From Gammaproteobacteria bacterium (lineage in GTDB: Bacteria > Pseudomonadota > Gammaproteobacteria > JAABTG01), in assembly GCA_030066245.1 (NCBI GenBank), contig JASJBY010000179.1, positions 1-7,304 of the forward strand: 7,304 nt of DNA. Reading direction: 5' to 3'. Shown one piece after another: positions 1 to 6,727 of this stretch. Below the pieces are notes generated by a model that worked only from the letters and a program-made list of their open reading frames with translations, ran no database searches and had not been told where the DNA came from. The position numbers and the translations under genes were made by a program. Positions within the stretch are counted from its first letter, which is position 1. Each line of letters starts with the position of its first letter.

Positions 1-803
1 TCGAGCCACTCCGGCGATCCGATACGGTCGTCCCGGCTCGCAACATCAACCTCCCAGATGGGCGCGAAGCTTTCCAGCAGCCGGCGCCCGTCACGGCCGG
101 CTGGCTCAGGGATCCGCAAGGCATTGGTCGCCGAACGTTCCAGTAGCGCCGCCACCTCTGCCCTCTCGAGGTCTCCGCCTGTGTCGCCCGGACCGTAGCG
201 CACCAGTTCGCCTTTCACGGGGAGCGATTCCAGGGGTTGTTCGAAATCCTGGCGCAGTTTCCAGTGCAGGCGACTCACGCCGCCGCTCATGAAAGCGGAG
301 GTGATCGGGTATAGGCCGAACGCACGCTGCACGTTGCTATAGCTAGGCGGCACCTGGGCACGGCGCGAGAGTGAGCCGTAGACTGGCGGCTCCGAACCGT
401 CGTGACGGCGTAGAGCCGCTGCACATGCCGCCGTCCGCTGGCTGAAGCTTGTGGCGTCGCTCGCGAGTTGCTGGCGATACTCGTCCACGAGGTTTTGATA
501 CTCGACCGCGCGCGCATCCCGGTCCAGGCTCACCATGCGGTCGACCCAGGCATCGAACTGCGCAGTATCCATGTCATCCTCACCCAGGGATGCCCCGAAG
601 CGGTCCGTGCGCAAGTACGGAAAGCCCCGTACCCGGGACGCCTCCGCATCCCCGACGCCGGCTTCCGCCACAATTGCGTCAGCCTCGCGGTAGAAGGCCA
701 GGCACTGCTCCTGCTCCCCGTCCAGTTGCGCGCGTTTGACGCCGGGGCCCGCGCAGCCGGTAAGCGTGGCCAGGAGCACGACAGGGATGACTCTTGTTTT
801 CAC
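1..803 (-). CDS. Uncharacterised lipoprotein, N-terminal 267 residues (cut by left window edge)
   Basis: The reading frame stays open from GTG at 803 to the window edge, with no stop. The N-terminus (MKTRVIPVVLLATLTGC) is a short lipoprotein signal peptide: Lys/Arg, a hydrophobic stretch, then lipobox LTG-Cys17. Residue +2 is Ala rather than Asp, which in enterobacterial rules favours outer-membrane sorting. The mature part is hydrophilic, with no further membrane segment, and has Cys34 and Cys127, which could pair in the periplasm. Visible landmarks are GFPYLRTDRF (residues 60-69), an acidic/aromatic helical stretch at about 75-115, YSNVQRAFGLYPITSAFMSGG in the middle, and FAPIWEVDV near the edge. 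I do not recognise a named family. From memory the GFPYLR and LYPITS patterns resemble long unannotated proteobacterial proteins, but that is unchecked. AGGAGG lies 10 nt before this GTG. A second in-frame GTG at 809 is only 4 nt from it, so 803 was preferred. The gene is divergent from the zinc-ribbon gene. Confidence 0.8.
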   Translation of the reverse strand, partial: MKTRVIPVVLLATLTGCAGPGVKRAQLDGEQEQCLAFYREADAIVAEAGVGDAEASRVRGFPYLRTDRFGASLGEDDMDTAQFDAWVDRMVSLDRDARAVEYQNLVDEYRQQLASDATSFSQRTAACAAALRRHDGSEPPVYGSLSRRAQVPPSYSNVQRAFGLYPITSAFMSGGVSRLHWKLRQDFEQPLESLPVKGELVRYGPGDTGGDLERAEVAALLERSATNALRIPEPAGRDGRRLLESFAPIWEVDVASRDDRIGSPEWL

Positions 804-813
804 CAGCACATTT

Positions 814-819
814 CCTCCT
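814..819 (-). promoter_or_regulatory. Ribosome binding site of the lipoprotein gene
   Basis: On the minus strand this reads AGGAGG, a full match to the anti-Shine-Dalgarno core. It supports a GTG start at 803 (10 nt spacing) or 809 (4 nt spacing). It is the main evidence that this gene begins with a non-ATG codon. The ATG at 811-809 is out of frame. Confidence 0.75.
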
Positions 820-927
820 ACCCTATGGATGGACCCTCGTCTTCGCCCGGGGTTACGGCCGACGCTTGCTCCGAACCTGGCGATGGGCGACACTCAGATG
901 GCGAAGAGCGTGGATAATCCCGGCCGC

Positions 928-933
928 GGAGGG
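928..933 (+). promoter_or_regulatory. Ribosome binding site of the zinc-ribbon gene
   Basis: GGAGGG lies 10 nt before the ATG at 944. It decides the start: the frame is open further upstream to an ATG at 794, but that start would overlap the divergent lipoprotein start and add about 50 residues with no family resemblance. Confidence 0.65.
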
Positions 934-943
934 ACGCCACCAG

Positions 944-1471
944 ATGACACCACAACATGCCCCAGGTTCGGAAAATGACAGGCGGCTTGGCAACGCCTAT
1001 CAACGCATGCTCGAGCGCGTCAAGGCGGCCATCGAAACGGCCGAGAAAGACACACTCCCCCAGCTTCAGGAACAGATCGCGGACGCCAAGGAGAAGGCGG
1101 TGGAGCTTGGCGAGCTGACCCGCGAGGAAGCGGAGCGGCTCGGCGACTACCTGCGCCGGGACCTGACCGATGCCGCCGAGTTCATGGCCCGCACCGGTAA
1201 GGAGCTACGCGACTGGCTTTCATTCGACCTAGACGTAATCGAGGATCGTCTGGCAAGCGTGTTCGCCCTCATGGTGGACCACACACGCGAGGAGTTGCAA
1301 CGACTCGCGGAGCAGGCCAGGGAATCCGAGTATCTGCACACCGGTGAGATGACTGCCATGGGCTCGTTGCGCTGCACGGGTTGTGGCAAACAAATGCGCT
1401 TCCACACGCCCGGACACATCCCCCCCTGCCCAAGCTGTCACGGCACCCGTTTCAGCCGCGTCGCCGACTGA
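944..1471 (+). CDS. ybeL: Zinc-ribbon protein of the YbeL/DUF1451 family
   Basis: A 175-residue protein, close to the roughly 160 residues of E. coli YbeL. It is helical and highly charged over residues 10-130, probably with coiled-coil segments. It carries the family signature GELTREE (56-62) followed by RRDL (71-74). HTGE (132-135) precedes a C-terminal zinc ribbon with Cys144-x2-Cys147 and Cys162-x2-Cys165 and a closing F-S-R. These landmarks line up with E. coli YbeL in the same order. There is no signal peptide, so it should be cytoplasmic. The biochemical role of the family is not established; metal binding is inferred from the four cysteines. The start at 944 is chosen from the GGAGGG site and from family length. 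Its last 20 bases overlap the 3' end of lnt on the other strand. Confidence 0.88.
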   Translation: MTPQHAPGSENDRRLGNAYQRMLERVKAAIETAEKDTLPQLQEQIADAKEKAVELGELTREEAERLGDYLRRDLTDAAEFMARTGKELRDWLSFDLDVIEDRLASVFALMVDHTREELQRLAEQARESEYLHTGEMTAMGSLRCTGCGKQMRFHTPGHIPPCPSCHGTRFSRVAD

Positions 1472-2978
1472 GGATCACCAGTATGCCGAGGACACCGACC
1501 AGGAGAACCACGATGCCCCAGTTGCCGAGCCGGGCGTAAGGCGTCATGCCGCTCATCCCCTGCACCGTTCCCCGCAAGGCATGGGTCTCGAACTGGGGGG
1601 ATTGTGCCAACACATCCCCGCGCGGGCCAACGATCGCCGAGATGCCGGTATTGGTGGCACGGAGCAGATAGCGACCCGTCTCGACAGCTCGCATACGCGC
1701 CATCTGCAAGTGCTGGGCGGGCGCGATGGAATCGCCGAACCAGGCATCGTTACTCACATTCACCAACAGCGTCGCGGCTGGAAGTGCTTCGATGACCTCC
1801 TCGCCGAAAGCATCCTCGTAGCAGATCGAAACCCCGATCCGCTGTCCCGCCGCGACCAGCGTTGGCTGCTCGCGGGGACCGGAGCTGAAGTTCGACATGG
1901 ATATCCTCATGAAATCCACCAGAGGACCCAGTATGTCCACCAGCGGCAGGAACTCGCCGAAAGGCACCAAATGGCGCTTCCGATACACGCCGCTGTGTTC
2001 ACCCAGGGCCACCACGCTGTTGTAGTAGCGGCCGCTCGACAGGTCCTTGAGCGGGATGCCAACCAGCAGCTCCGTGCCGTGCCGGAGGGCCTCGGCTTTA
2101 AGCTCCTCCAGGAATGGCTCGGCGACGTGGTAGTAGGCCGGGACGGCGGTCTCCGGCCAGATCACCAAGTCCGCCCCCCAGTGCTGACGCGTCAGGGCCA
2201 GATACTGGTCCAGCGTCAGCTGGCGTTGCTCGGGCCGCCATTTCAGGTGTTGGGGGACATTGCCCTGCACCAGCACCGCTTCCCGCTCGCTGCCCGTCGG
2301 CTCGGTCCAGTCCACCTGTCCTGCCAGCCAGCCGCCGCTCCATAAGCCAAGCAGTGCGAGGACGTAAAACACGCGGCGCCCCTGGGTCGTCAAGCCGACC
2401 AACGCCCCGGCAGTCACTGCCACAGCCCAGCTGATCCCGTACACCCCGAGCCACGGTCCGTAGCCGGCCAGCGGCCAGTCCACCGGGCTGTACCCCAGGT
2501 TGAGCCAGGGAAATCCGCTGAGCAGCCAGCCCCGCAGCCACTCCCCCAGCACCCAGGCGGCAGGAAAAAAACCCAACAATCGCAGGCTGGGCGCCGGCGA
2601 CACGAAACGCGCCAGCAGATAGCCGGTGAGCGCCGGGAAAACGGACAGGTAGACGACGAGCAGGGTGGTGAGAACGATCGCCACGGGCATGGCAACCTGG
2701 CTGAACTGAAAGCTCTCGTGCACCCAGGACACGCCGAACCCGAACAATCCGAGCCCGAACAGCCAGCCCCGCCAGGCCGCCCGGCGTGCCGAGGCCCGGA
2801 GCCACACCAGGAATACCAAGGCCAGTGCCAAGGGGGCAACAGGAAAAAACTCGAAAGGGGCAAACGCCAGCGGGGTCAGCGCACCGCCTGCCAGGGCGAG
2901 GAGATCGCCGGCCCGTCCCTCGGCGAAACCGGCCAGCGTGGTGGGCGCGCGCGTGCCCATGGCCCTGCTCAAGGGCAT
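1452..2978 (-). CDS. lnt: Apolipoprotein N-acyltransferase
   Basis: Lnt is an inner-membrane enzyme that transfers an acyl chain from a phospholipid to the free amino group of the lipid-modified N-terminal cysteine of lipoproteins, the last maturation step in Gram-negatives. The protein is 508 residues (E. coli 512). The first 220 residues or so are strongly hydrophobic with several membrane segments. A periplasmic nitrilase-like domain follows (about 230-470), then a C-terminal membrane segment (about 484-503) ending SRRRG. The catalytic triad is visible: Glu276 in VIWPETAVP, Lys334 in YRKRHLVPFGE and Cys386 in VSICYED, matching E. coli Glu267, Lys335 and Cys387. Glu342 (PFGE) and Glu388 (CYE) also match known essential positions. 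ATG at 2978 is chosen; an in-frame TTG at 2984 and ATG at 2960 are alternatives, since no strong ribosome site decides. It is the last gene of the operon, 36 nt after corC. Confidence 0.96.
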   Translation of the reverse strand: MPLSRAMGTRAPTTLAGFAEGRAGDLLALAGGALTPLAFAPFEFFPVAPLALALVFLVWLRASARRAAWRGWLFGLGLFGFGVSWVHESFQFSQVAMPVAIVLTTLLVVYLSVFPALTGYLLARFVSPAPSLRLLGFFPAAWVLGEWLRGWLLSGFPWLNLGYSPVDWPLAGYGPWLGVYGISWAVAVTAGALVGLTTQGRRVFYVLALLGLWSGGWLAGQVDWTEPTGSEREAVLVQGNVPQHLKWRPEQRQLTLDQYLALTRQHWGADLVIWPETAVPAYYHVAEPFLEELKAEALRHGTELLVGIPLKDLSSGRYYNSVVALGEHSGVYRKRHLVPFGEFLPLVDILGPLVDFMRISMSNFSSGPREQPTLVAAGQRIGVSICYEDAFGEEVIEALPAATLLVNVSNDAWFGDSIAPAQHLQMARMRAVETGRYLLRATNTGISAIVGPRGDVLAQSPQFETHALRGTVQGMSGMTPYARLGNWGIVVLLVGVLGILVILSRRRG

Positions 2979-3014
2979 GGTCAACCCGCTTCTAAAACGC
3001 CGCTGGTGACGTGC

Positions 3015-3884
3015 TCACGGCTTGTCCTGCGCGTCTGGGTTGCGCTGAGAAACGTCGACTCTGACGAGATCGATGCGGCGTCCGTCGGCGCTCAGAACCT
3101 CGAAACGGATACCGTCCAGGGTCATGGACTCCCCCACGCGGGGCAGGTGACCGAGCCCTTTGAGCAGCAGGCCGCCCACGGTGTCGAACTCTTCGTCGTG
3201 GTAAGCGGTGCCGAATGTCTCGTTGAAATCCTCTATCGGCATGACGGCCTTAACGGCGAACTCGTTGTCGCCCTGCTGCTTGACGTAGGAATCGTCATCG
3301 TCGGCGTCGTGTTCGTCATCAATCTCCCCGACGATCTGTTCCAGCACGTCCTCGATGGTCACCAGTCCGGAAACACCGCCGTACTCGTCCACGACGACCG
3401 CCATATGGTGGCGGCTGCTCCTGAAATCTCGCAGCAGAACGTTCAGGCGCTTGGTCTCGGGAATGAAGACCGCGGGGCGCAACATGCTCTGGATGGGCAG
3501 CGCCTGGGTCTCGCCTTTCGCCAGATGGGGAATGATGTCCTTGGCAAGCAAGATACCCTCGATCTCGTCCCGACTCACTCGATAGACGGGAAAGCGTGAG
3601 TGCCCCGACTCGCTCACCATGTCGACAATTTCCTTCATGGGAGCATCCACATCCAGCATGACGACCTGGGCGCGGGCCACCATGACGTCGCGCACGCGGA
3701 GGTCTGCAACCTGCAACGCGCCCTCGATCATGGCCAGTACGTCGGGCCCCAGCAGACCCCGTTGCCCGGCATCGCGCAACATGTCAATCAATGCTTGCCG
3801 GTCCTTGGGCTCCCCGAGCAGGGTCTGGCCAAGCCGCTCCAGCCAGGACGCATTGGTGGGACTACCGGTTCGTTGGTCATTCAT
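3015..3884 (-). CDS. corC: CorC/YbeX, CBS-domain protein of magnesium and cobalt efflux
   Basis: A 289-residue protein (E. coli YbeX 292). A pair of CBS domains spans roughly residues 66-125 (VRDVMVARAQV to GILLAKDII) and 130-188 (SMLRPAVFIPE to VTIEDVLEQIVGEI). An acidic linker, EIDDEHDADDDDS (187-199), leads to the C-terminal CorC/HlyC transporter-associated domain (about 203-280: EDFNETFGT, DTVGGLLLKGLGHLPRVGE, RRIDLV). There is no membrane segment, which distinguishes it from the longer DUF21-containing relatives. In Salmonella, CorC was linked genetically to Mg/Co efflux with CorA; CBS domains usually bind adenine nucleotides. The precise mechanism of this short form is less certain. The ATG at 3884 lies 8 nt after the ybeY stop with only a weak ribosome site, which suggests translational coupling. 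Confidence 0.95.
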   Translation of the reverse strand: MNDQRTGSPTNASWLERLGQTLLGEPKDRQALIDMLRDAGQRGLLGPDVLAMIEGALQVADLRVRDVMVARAQVVMLDVDAPMKEIVDMVSESGHSRFPVYRVSRDEIEGILLAKDIIPHLAKGETQALPIQSMLRPAVFIPETKRLNVLLRDFRSSRHHMAVVVDEYGGVSGLVTIEDVLEQIVGEIDDEHDADDDDSYVKQQGDNEFAVKAVMPIEDFNETFGTAYHDEEFDTVGGLLLKGLGHLPRVGESMTLDGIRFEVLSADGRRIDLVRVDVSQRNPDAQDKP

Positions 3885-3892
3885 ATCGTGTA

Positions 3893-4345
3893 CTACTCTG
3901 CGTAAGGATCCTCGTACCCGAGCCCGCCAAGGATAGCTCTCTCGATGCGCTCCATGGCCTGGGCCTCGATTGGTGCCCGGTGCTCGTAGCCAAGCAGATG
4001 CAACGTGCCGTGCACCACCATGTGTGCCCAGTGAGCACGCTCGGCCTTCTGCTGCTCGCGGGCTTCTCGCTTCACCACCGGAGCACAGACGACGACATCA
4101 CCAAGCAGCGGGTGCCGTACCCCGGGCATTTCGCCCACCGCAAAAGACAGCACGTTAGTTGCGCAATCGCGGCGGCGGAACTGTCGATTGAGCGCGGTGA
4201 TCTCCGCCTCGTCCACGATCCGCACGGTCAGTTCGGCGTTGTTCCGCCGACCGGCCAGGGCGGCCTCGACCCAGCCTGTGATCTCTACCCGACCGGGTAC
4301 ATCGTCACCGGCCGCAGCGTATTGTATCTCCACCTCCACGCTCAT
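3893..4345 (-). CDS. ybeY: YbeY, rRNA-maturation metalloprotein (endoribonuclease family)
   Basis: A 150-residue cytoplasmic protein of the UPF0054 family, close to the usual length of about 155. It carries the metal-binding motif HGTLHLLGYEH with His112, His116 and His122, equivalent to E. coli His114, His118 and His124. It also has the conserved segment FRRRDCATNVLSF (56-68), whose arginine lines the active cleft, and the family ending LGYEDPY. In E. coli YbeY is needed for 16S rRNA 3'-end maturation and for removal of defective 70S ribosomes. Whether it is itself the nuclease has been debated, so the function comes from the family. The ATG shares one base with the stop of the PhoH-like gene (TGATG), and AGGTGA lies 6 nt upstream, so the two genes are translationally coupled. 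Confidence 0.96.
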   Translation of the reverse strand: MSVEVEIQYAAAGDDVPGRVEITGWVEAALAGRRNNAELTVRIVDEAEITALNRQFRRRDCATNVLSFAVGEMPGVRHPLLGDVVVCAPVVKREAREQQKAERAHWAHMVVHGTLHLLGYEHRAPIEAQAMERIERAILGGLGYEDPYAE

Positions 4346-5355
4346 CAGGATTCACCTGAGTCTCCCTTTTCGAAAGCCTCGTAGGCGTTCAGAATACGCG
4401 CGACCAACGGATGACGAACCACATCCTTGGAGGTGAAGAAGGTGAAGCTGATGCCGTCCACGTCCTCCAATACCTCGACCACGTGGCGTAGTCCCGAACG
4501 CTGGCCCCGCGGCAGGTCGGTTTGCGTGACATCGCCGGTAATGACAGCGGTTGATCCGAAACCGATGCGGGTCAGAAACATCTTCATTTGCTCAACAGAA
4601 GTGTTCTGCGCCTCATCCAGTATGATAAAAGACTCGTTGAGGGTCCGCCCGCGCATAAAAGCCAGCGGCGCGACCTCGATGACGTTTCGTTCGATCAGCT
4701 TCCCGACCCGTTCGAAGCCAAGCATCTCGTAAAGCGCATCGTACAGTGGTCTCAGATACGGGTCGACTTTCTGGACCATGTCGCCAGGTAGAAATCCCAG
4801 GCGCTCGCCGGCCTCCACGGCCGGACGCACCAGCACCAAACGACGCACCCGGTCAGTTTCCAGCGCCTCGACGGCACAGGCAACGCCCAGATAGGTTTTC
4901 CCGGTACCCGCCGGCCCGATGCCGAAGTTGATGTCATGCGTCTGGATACTTTGCAGATAGCGATTCTGGTTGGGCCCGCGCCCCCGCACGCCGCCGCGTC
5001 GGGTCTGCACCGCCATCTCTTCGGCAGGAGCTGCAGCCACTGCTGCCTCCAGGCCCGATTCCTGCAAGAACAGATGCACTCGCGCCGGTGTCAGCGACTC
5101 CCGCGCAGCCGCCTCGTAGAGCTGTTTGATGACCTGGCCGGCGACCTTTACGGTGGCGGCGTCGCCATGGATACGAAACCTGTTTCCTCGGGTGCTGACC
5201 TCCACCCCGAGCCGTCGCTCCACCAGACGCAGGTGCTCGTCGAACTGGCCGCAGAGATTGGCCAGCCGATCGTTGTCCGCCGGCTCAAGGACCAGCTCTA
5301 TGCTGTGGGGATGGTCGGAAACGGATGATGAGGATGCGCTCACGACAGCAGTCAA
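4345..5355 (-). CDS. ybeZ: PhoH-like ATPase (YbeZ)
   Basis: About 336 residues, as expected for the PhoH-like family (E. coli YbeZ about 346). The N-terminal region (about 18-110) is a small nucleic-acid-binding-like domain. After a basic linker (RRGGVRGRGPNQNRYLQS, about 119-136) comes a P-loop NTPase core. The Walker A motif is GPAGTGKT (147-154) and Walker B is FIILDEAQN (243-251). A sensor-type motif VITGDVTQTDLP is at about 271-282, and the family ending RHPLVARIL is at about 314-322. The family is cytoplasmic and related in fold to superfamily I helicases. It is regularly paired with ybeY and thought to act with it in RNA metabolism; the exact substrate is not established. No in-frame ATG lies near the N-terminus. 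TTG at 5355 (22 nt after the miaB stop) or GTG at 5343 could start it, and neither has a clear ribosome site, so the start is uncertain. Confidence 0.94.
   Translation of the reverse strand: MTAVVSASSSSVSDHPHSIELVLEPADNDRLANLCGQFDEHLRLVERRLGVEVSTRGNRFRIHGDAATVKVAGQVIKQLYEAAARESLTPARVHLFLQESGLEAAVAAAPAEEMAVQTRRGGVRGRGPNQNRYLQSIQTHDINFGIGPAGTGKTYLGVACAVEALETDRVRRLVLVRPAVEAGERLGFLPGDMVQKVDPYLRPLYDALYEMLGFERVGKLIERNVIEVAPLAFMRGRTLNESFIILDEAQNTSVEQMKMFLTRIGFGSTAVITGDVTQTDLPRGQRSGLRHVVEVLEDVDGISFTFFTSKDVVRHPLVARILNAYEAFEKGDSGES
4352..4357 (-). promoter_or_regulatory. Ribosome binding site of ybeY inside the phoH-like gene
   Basis: On the minus strand this reads AGGTGA, 6 nt before the ybeY ATG and within the last codons of the upstream gene. 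With the TGATG stop-start overlap at 4347-4343 it supports coupled translation of the PhoH-like ATPase and YbeY. Confidence 0.6.
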
Positions 5356-5377
5356 CTGGCAGTCGACGGCGGCACTC

Positions 5378-6724
5378 TCAGGCGGACGCCTTGGGGGCCA
5401 CGGGGCGGGTGACTCGGCCGCGCAGCGAGTTAGGCAGAGCTTCCGTAATCTCTACGTCGACGAACTGTCCCACCCAATCCCGCGGCGCGGAGAAATTGAC
5501 CACGCGGTTGTTCTCGGTCCGCCCTGAAACCTGCAGAGGATCCTTTTTGGAGGGGCCCTCGACAAGTACCTGCTGAACGCTTCCCACCATGGAAGCGCTC
5601 ACATTGCGAGCCAGTTCGGCCAGGCGTTCCTGCAGCCGACCTAGCCGCTGCTTCTTCACGTCCAACGGGACGTCGTCGCTCAGGTCCGAGGCGGGGGTAC
5701 CAGGCCGCGGACTATATATAAAGCTGAAGGAATGATCGAACTCCACCTCATCTATCAGGCGCATGGTGGCGCTGAAGTCGGCCTCCGTCTCGCCTGGAAA
5801 ACCGACGATGAAGTCCGACGAGATGCTGATCCCGGGCCGCACCGCCCGCAGGCGTCGGATTTTGTCAAGGTACTCCTCGGCTGTATGGCCCCGCTTCATG
5901 GCTCGCAGAATCCGGTTCGAGCCACTCTGCACCGGTAGATGCAGGTGACCAACCAGCTCCAGAACCGCCGAGTAGGCCTGAATCAGGGCAGCCGACAACT
6001 CCACGGGATGGGAGGTCGTGTATCGAATGCGGTCGATGCCCCCGACTGCGGCAGCGTATTCCACCAGCAGCGCCAGGTCCGCGTTGTCGCCGTCGTGGGT
6101 GGAGCCCCGATACGCATTCACGTTCTGGCCCAGAAAGGTGATCTCCCGAACGCCCTGCCCGGCGAGAACAGCGACCTCCGTGATGACGTCATCCAGGGGA
6201 CGGCTGACCTCCTCACCCCGGGTGTACGGGACGACACAGAAAGTGCAGTACCTGCTGCAGCCCTCCATGATGGAGACATAGGCGGTCGGCCCATCAACCC
6301 GCGGCGCGGGCAGGCTATCGAACTTCTCGATCTCCGGGAAAGATACATCCACCGCTGCCAGGTGGAGGGCGTCCACCTGTTCCAGCATGCGCGGCAAGCG
6401 GTGAAGAGTCTGGGGGCCGTACACGATGTCCACGTAAGGCGCCCGTGTCCGGATAGCCTCTCCTTCCTGACTGGCGACGCAGCCGCCTACTCCGATCACG
6501 AGGTCCGGCCTGCGCGCCTTCCACTCTCGCCAGCGCCCCAGCTGCGAGAAGACTTTCTCCTGTGCTTTCTCCCTCACCGAGCAGGTGTTGAGCAGCAGCA
6601 CGTCCGCATCCTCGGCTCGTTCCGTCAACGCCAGACCGCAGGACTCCCCAAGCAGCTGTGCCGTCCTGGCGGAATCGTAATCGTTCATCTGGCAGCCGAA
6701 AGTTTTGATGTAGAGCTTGCGCAT
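5378..6724 (-). CDS. miaB: MiaB, tRNA-2-methylthio-N6-dimethylallyladenosine synthase
   Basis: MiaB is a radical-SAM methylthiotransferase that converts i6A37 to ms2i6A37 in tRNAs reading UNN codons, stabilising codon-anticodon pairing. The protein has 448 residues (E. coli 474). The N-terminal domain carries the auxiliary-cluster cysteines Cys11 (TFGCQMN), Cys48 (NTCSVRE) and Cys82 (GGCVASQ). The radical-SAM core has Cys156-x3-Cys160-x2-Cys163 (GCSRYCTFCVVPYTRG). The motif HLPVQSGSNRILRAMKRGH (262-280) and the DFIVGFPGET segment (304-313) follow. A C-terminal TRAM RNA-binding domain occupies about 378-441. All six cluster ligands are intact, so it should be active. The ATG at 6724 lies 3 nt after the upstream stop and has no clear ribosome site, suggesting coupled translation. 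AT-ending codons cluster around the FIYS residues (plus-strand 5710-5724), unlike neighbouring codon use. Confidence 0.97.
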   Translation of the reverse strand: MRKLYIKTFGCQMNDYDSARTAQLLGESCGLALTERAEDADVLLLNTCSVREKAQEKVFSQLGRWREWKARRPDLVIGVGGCVASQEGEAIRTRAPYVDIVYGPQTLHRLPRMLEQVDALHLAAVDVSFPEIEKFDSLPAPRVDGPTAYVSIMEGCSRYCTFCVVPYTRGEEVSRPLDDVITEVAVLAGQGVREITFLGQNVNAYRGSTHDGDNADLALLVEYAAAVGGIDRIRYTTSHPVELSAALIQAYSAVLELVGHLHLPVQSGSNRILRAMKRGHTAEEYLDKIRRLRAVRPGISISSDFIVGFPGETEADFSATMRLIDEVEFDHSFSFIYSPRPGTPASDLSDDVPLDVKKQRLGRLQERLAELARNVSASMVGSVQQVLVEGPSKKDPLQVSGRTENNRVVNFSAPRDWVGQFVDVEITEALPNSLRGRVTRPVAPKASA

Positions 6725-6727
6725 GGC

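Larger units (their letters stand above)
804..943. promoter_or_regulatory. Divergent intergenic region between lipoprotein and zinc-ribbon genes
   Basis: These 140 bases separate two divergent starts, so they should hold promoters in both directions. On the plus strand GATAAT at 913-918 is a 5/6 match to a sigma-70 -10 box. It would start transcription near 925, just before the ribosome site at 928-933. I see no convincing -35 at 16-18 nt: GCGACA at 887-892 matches 4/6 but the spacing is 20. I see no good -10 box on the minus strand, no long inverted repeat and no riboswitch-like structure. The presence of promoters is inferred from gene orientation; their exact positions are weakly supported. 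Confidence 0.4.

Noticed and set aside
287..517. Minus-strand 76-codon frame inside the left-edge gene
   Set aside because: It is out of frame with the lipoprotein, which has a signal peptide, ribosome site and a much longer open frame. The small product is Arg/Ser-rich and typical of a shadow frame.
794..943. Upstream extension of the zinc-ribbon gene to an ATG at 794
   Set aside because: It would add about 50 residues with no YbeL resemblance and overlap the divergent lipoprotein start. ATG 944 has a good GGAGGG site.
1472..1600. Search for an intrinsic terminator after the zinc-ribbon gene
   Set aside because: Only a small GGC-GCC hairpin near 1541-1551 is seen, with no T-run after it, so no terminator is called.
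1383..2345. Long plus-strand open frame (320 codons) opposite lnt
   Set aside because: It lies wholly antisense to lnt, whose catalytic residues are all recognisable. The translated product is low-complexity, rich in His, Gln and Arg, with no motif. Such antisense frames are common in GC-rich genes.
2098..2863. Alternative minus-strand frames inside lnt (2098-2805 and 2414-2863)
   Set aside because: They are other frames of the same strand as lnt, rich in Arg, Gly, Pro, Cys and Ser, without motifs. The lnt frame is continuous, so no frameshift is needed.
3320..3330. Acidic run in CorC as a possible unusual insertion
   Set aside because: An acidic linker between the second CBS domain and the CorC/HlyC domain is normal for this family; E. 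coli YbeX has one too.
2718..3599. Long plus-strand open frame (293 codons) opposite lnt and corC
   Set aside because: It spans two well-supported minus-strand genes and the gap between them, has no ribosome site or recognisable domain, and follows the codon bias of the opposite strand.
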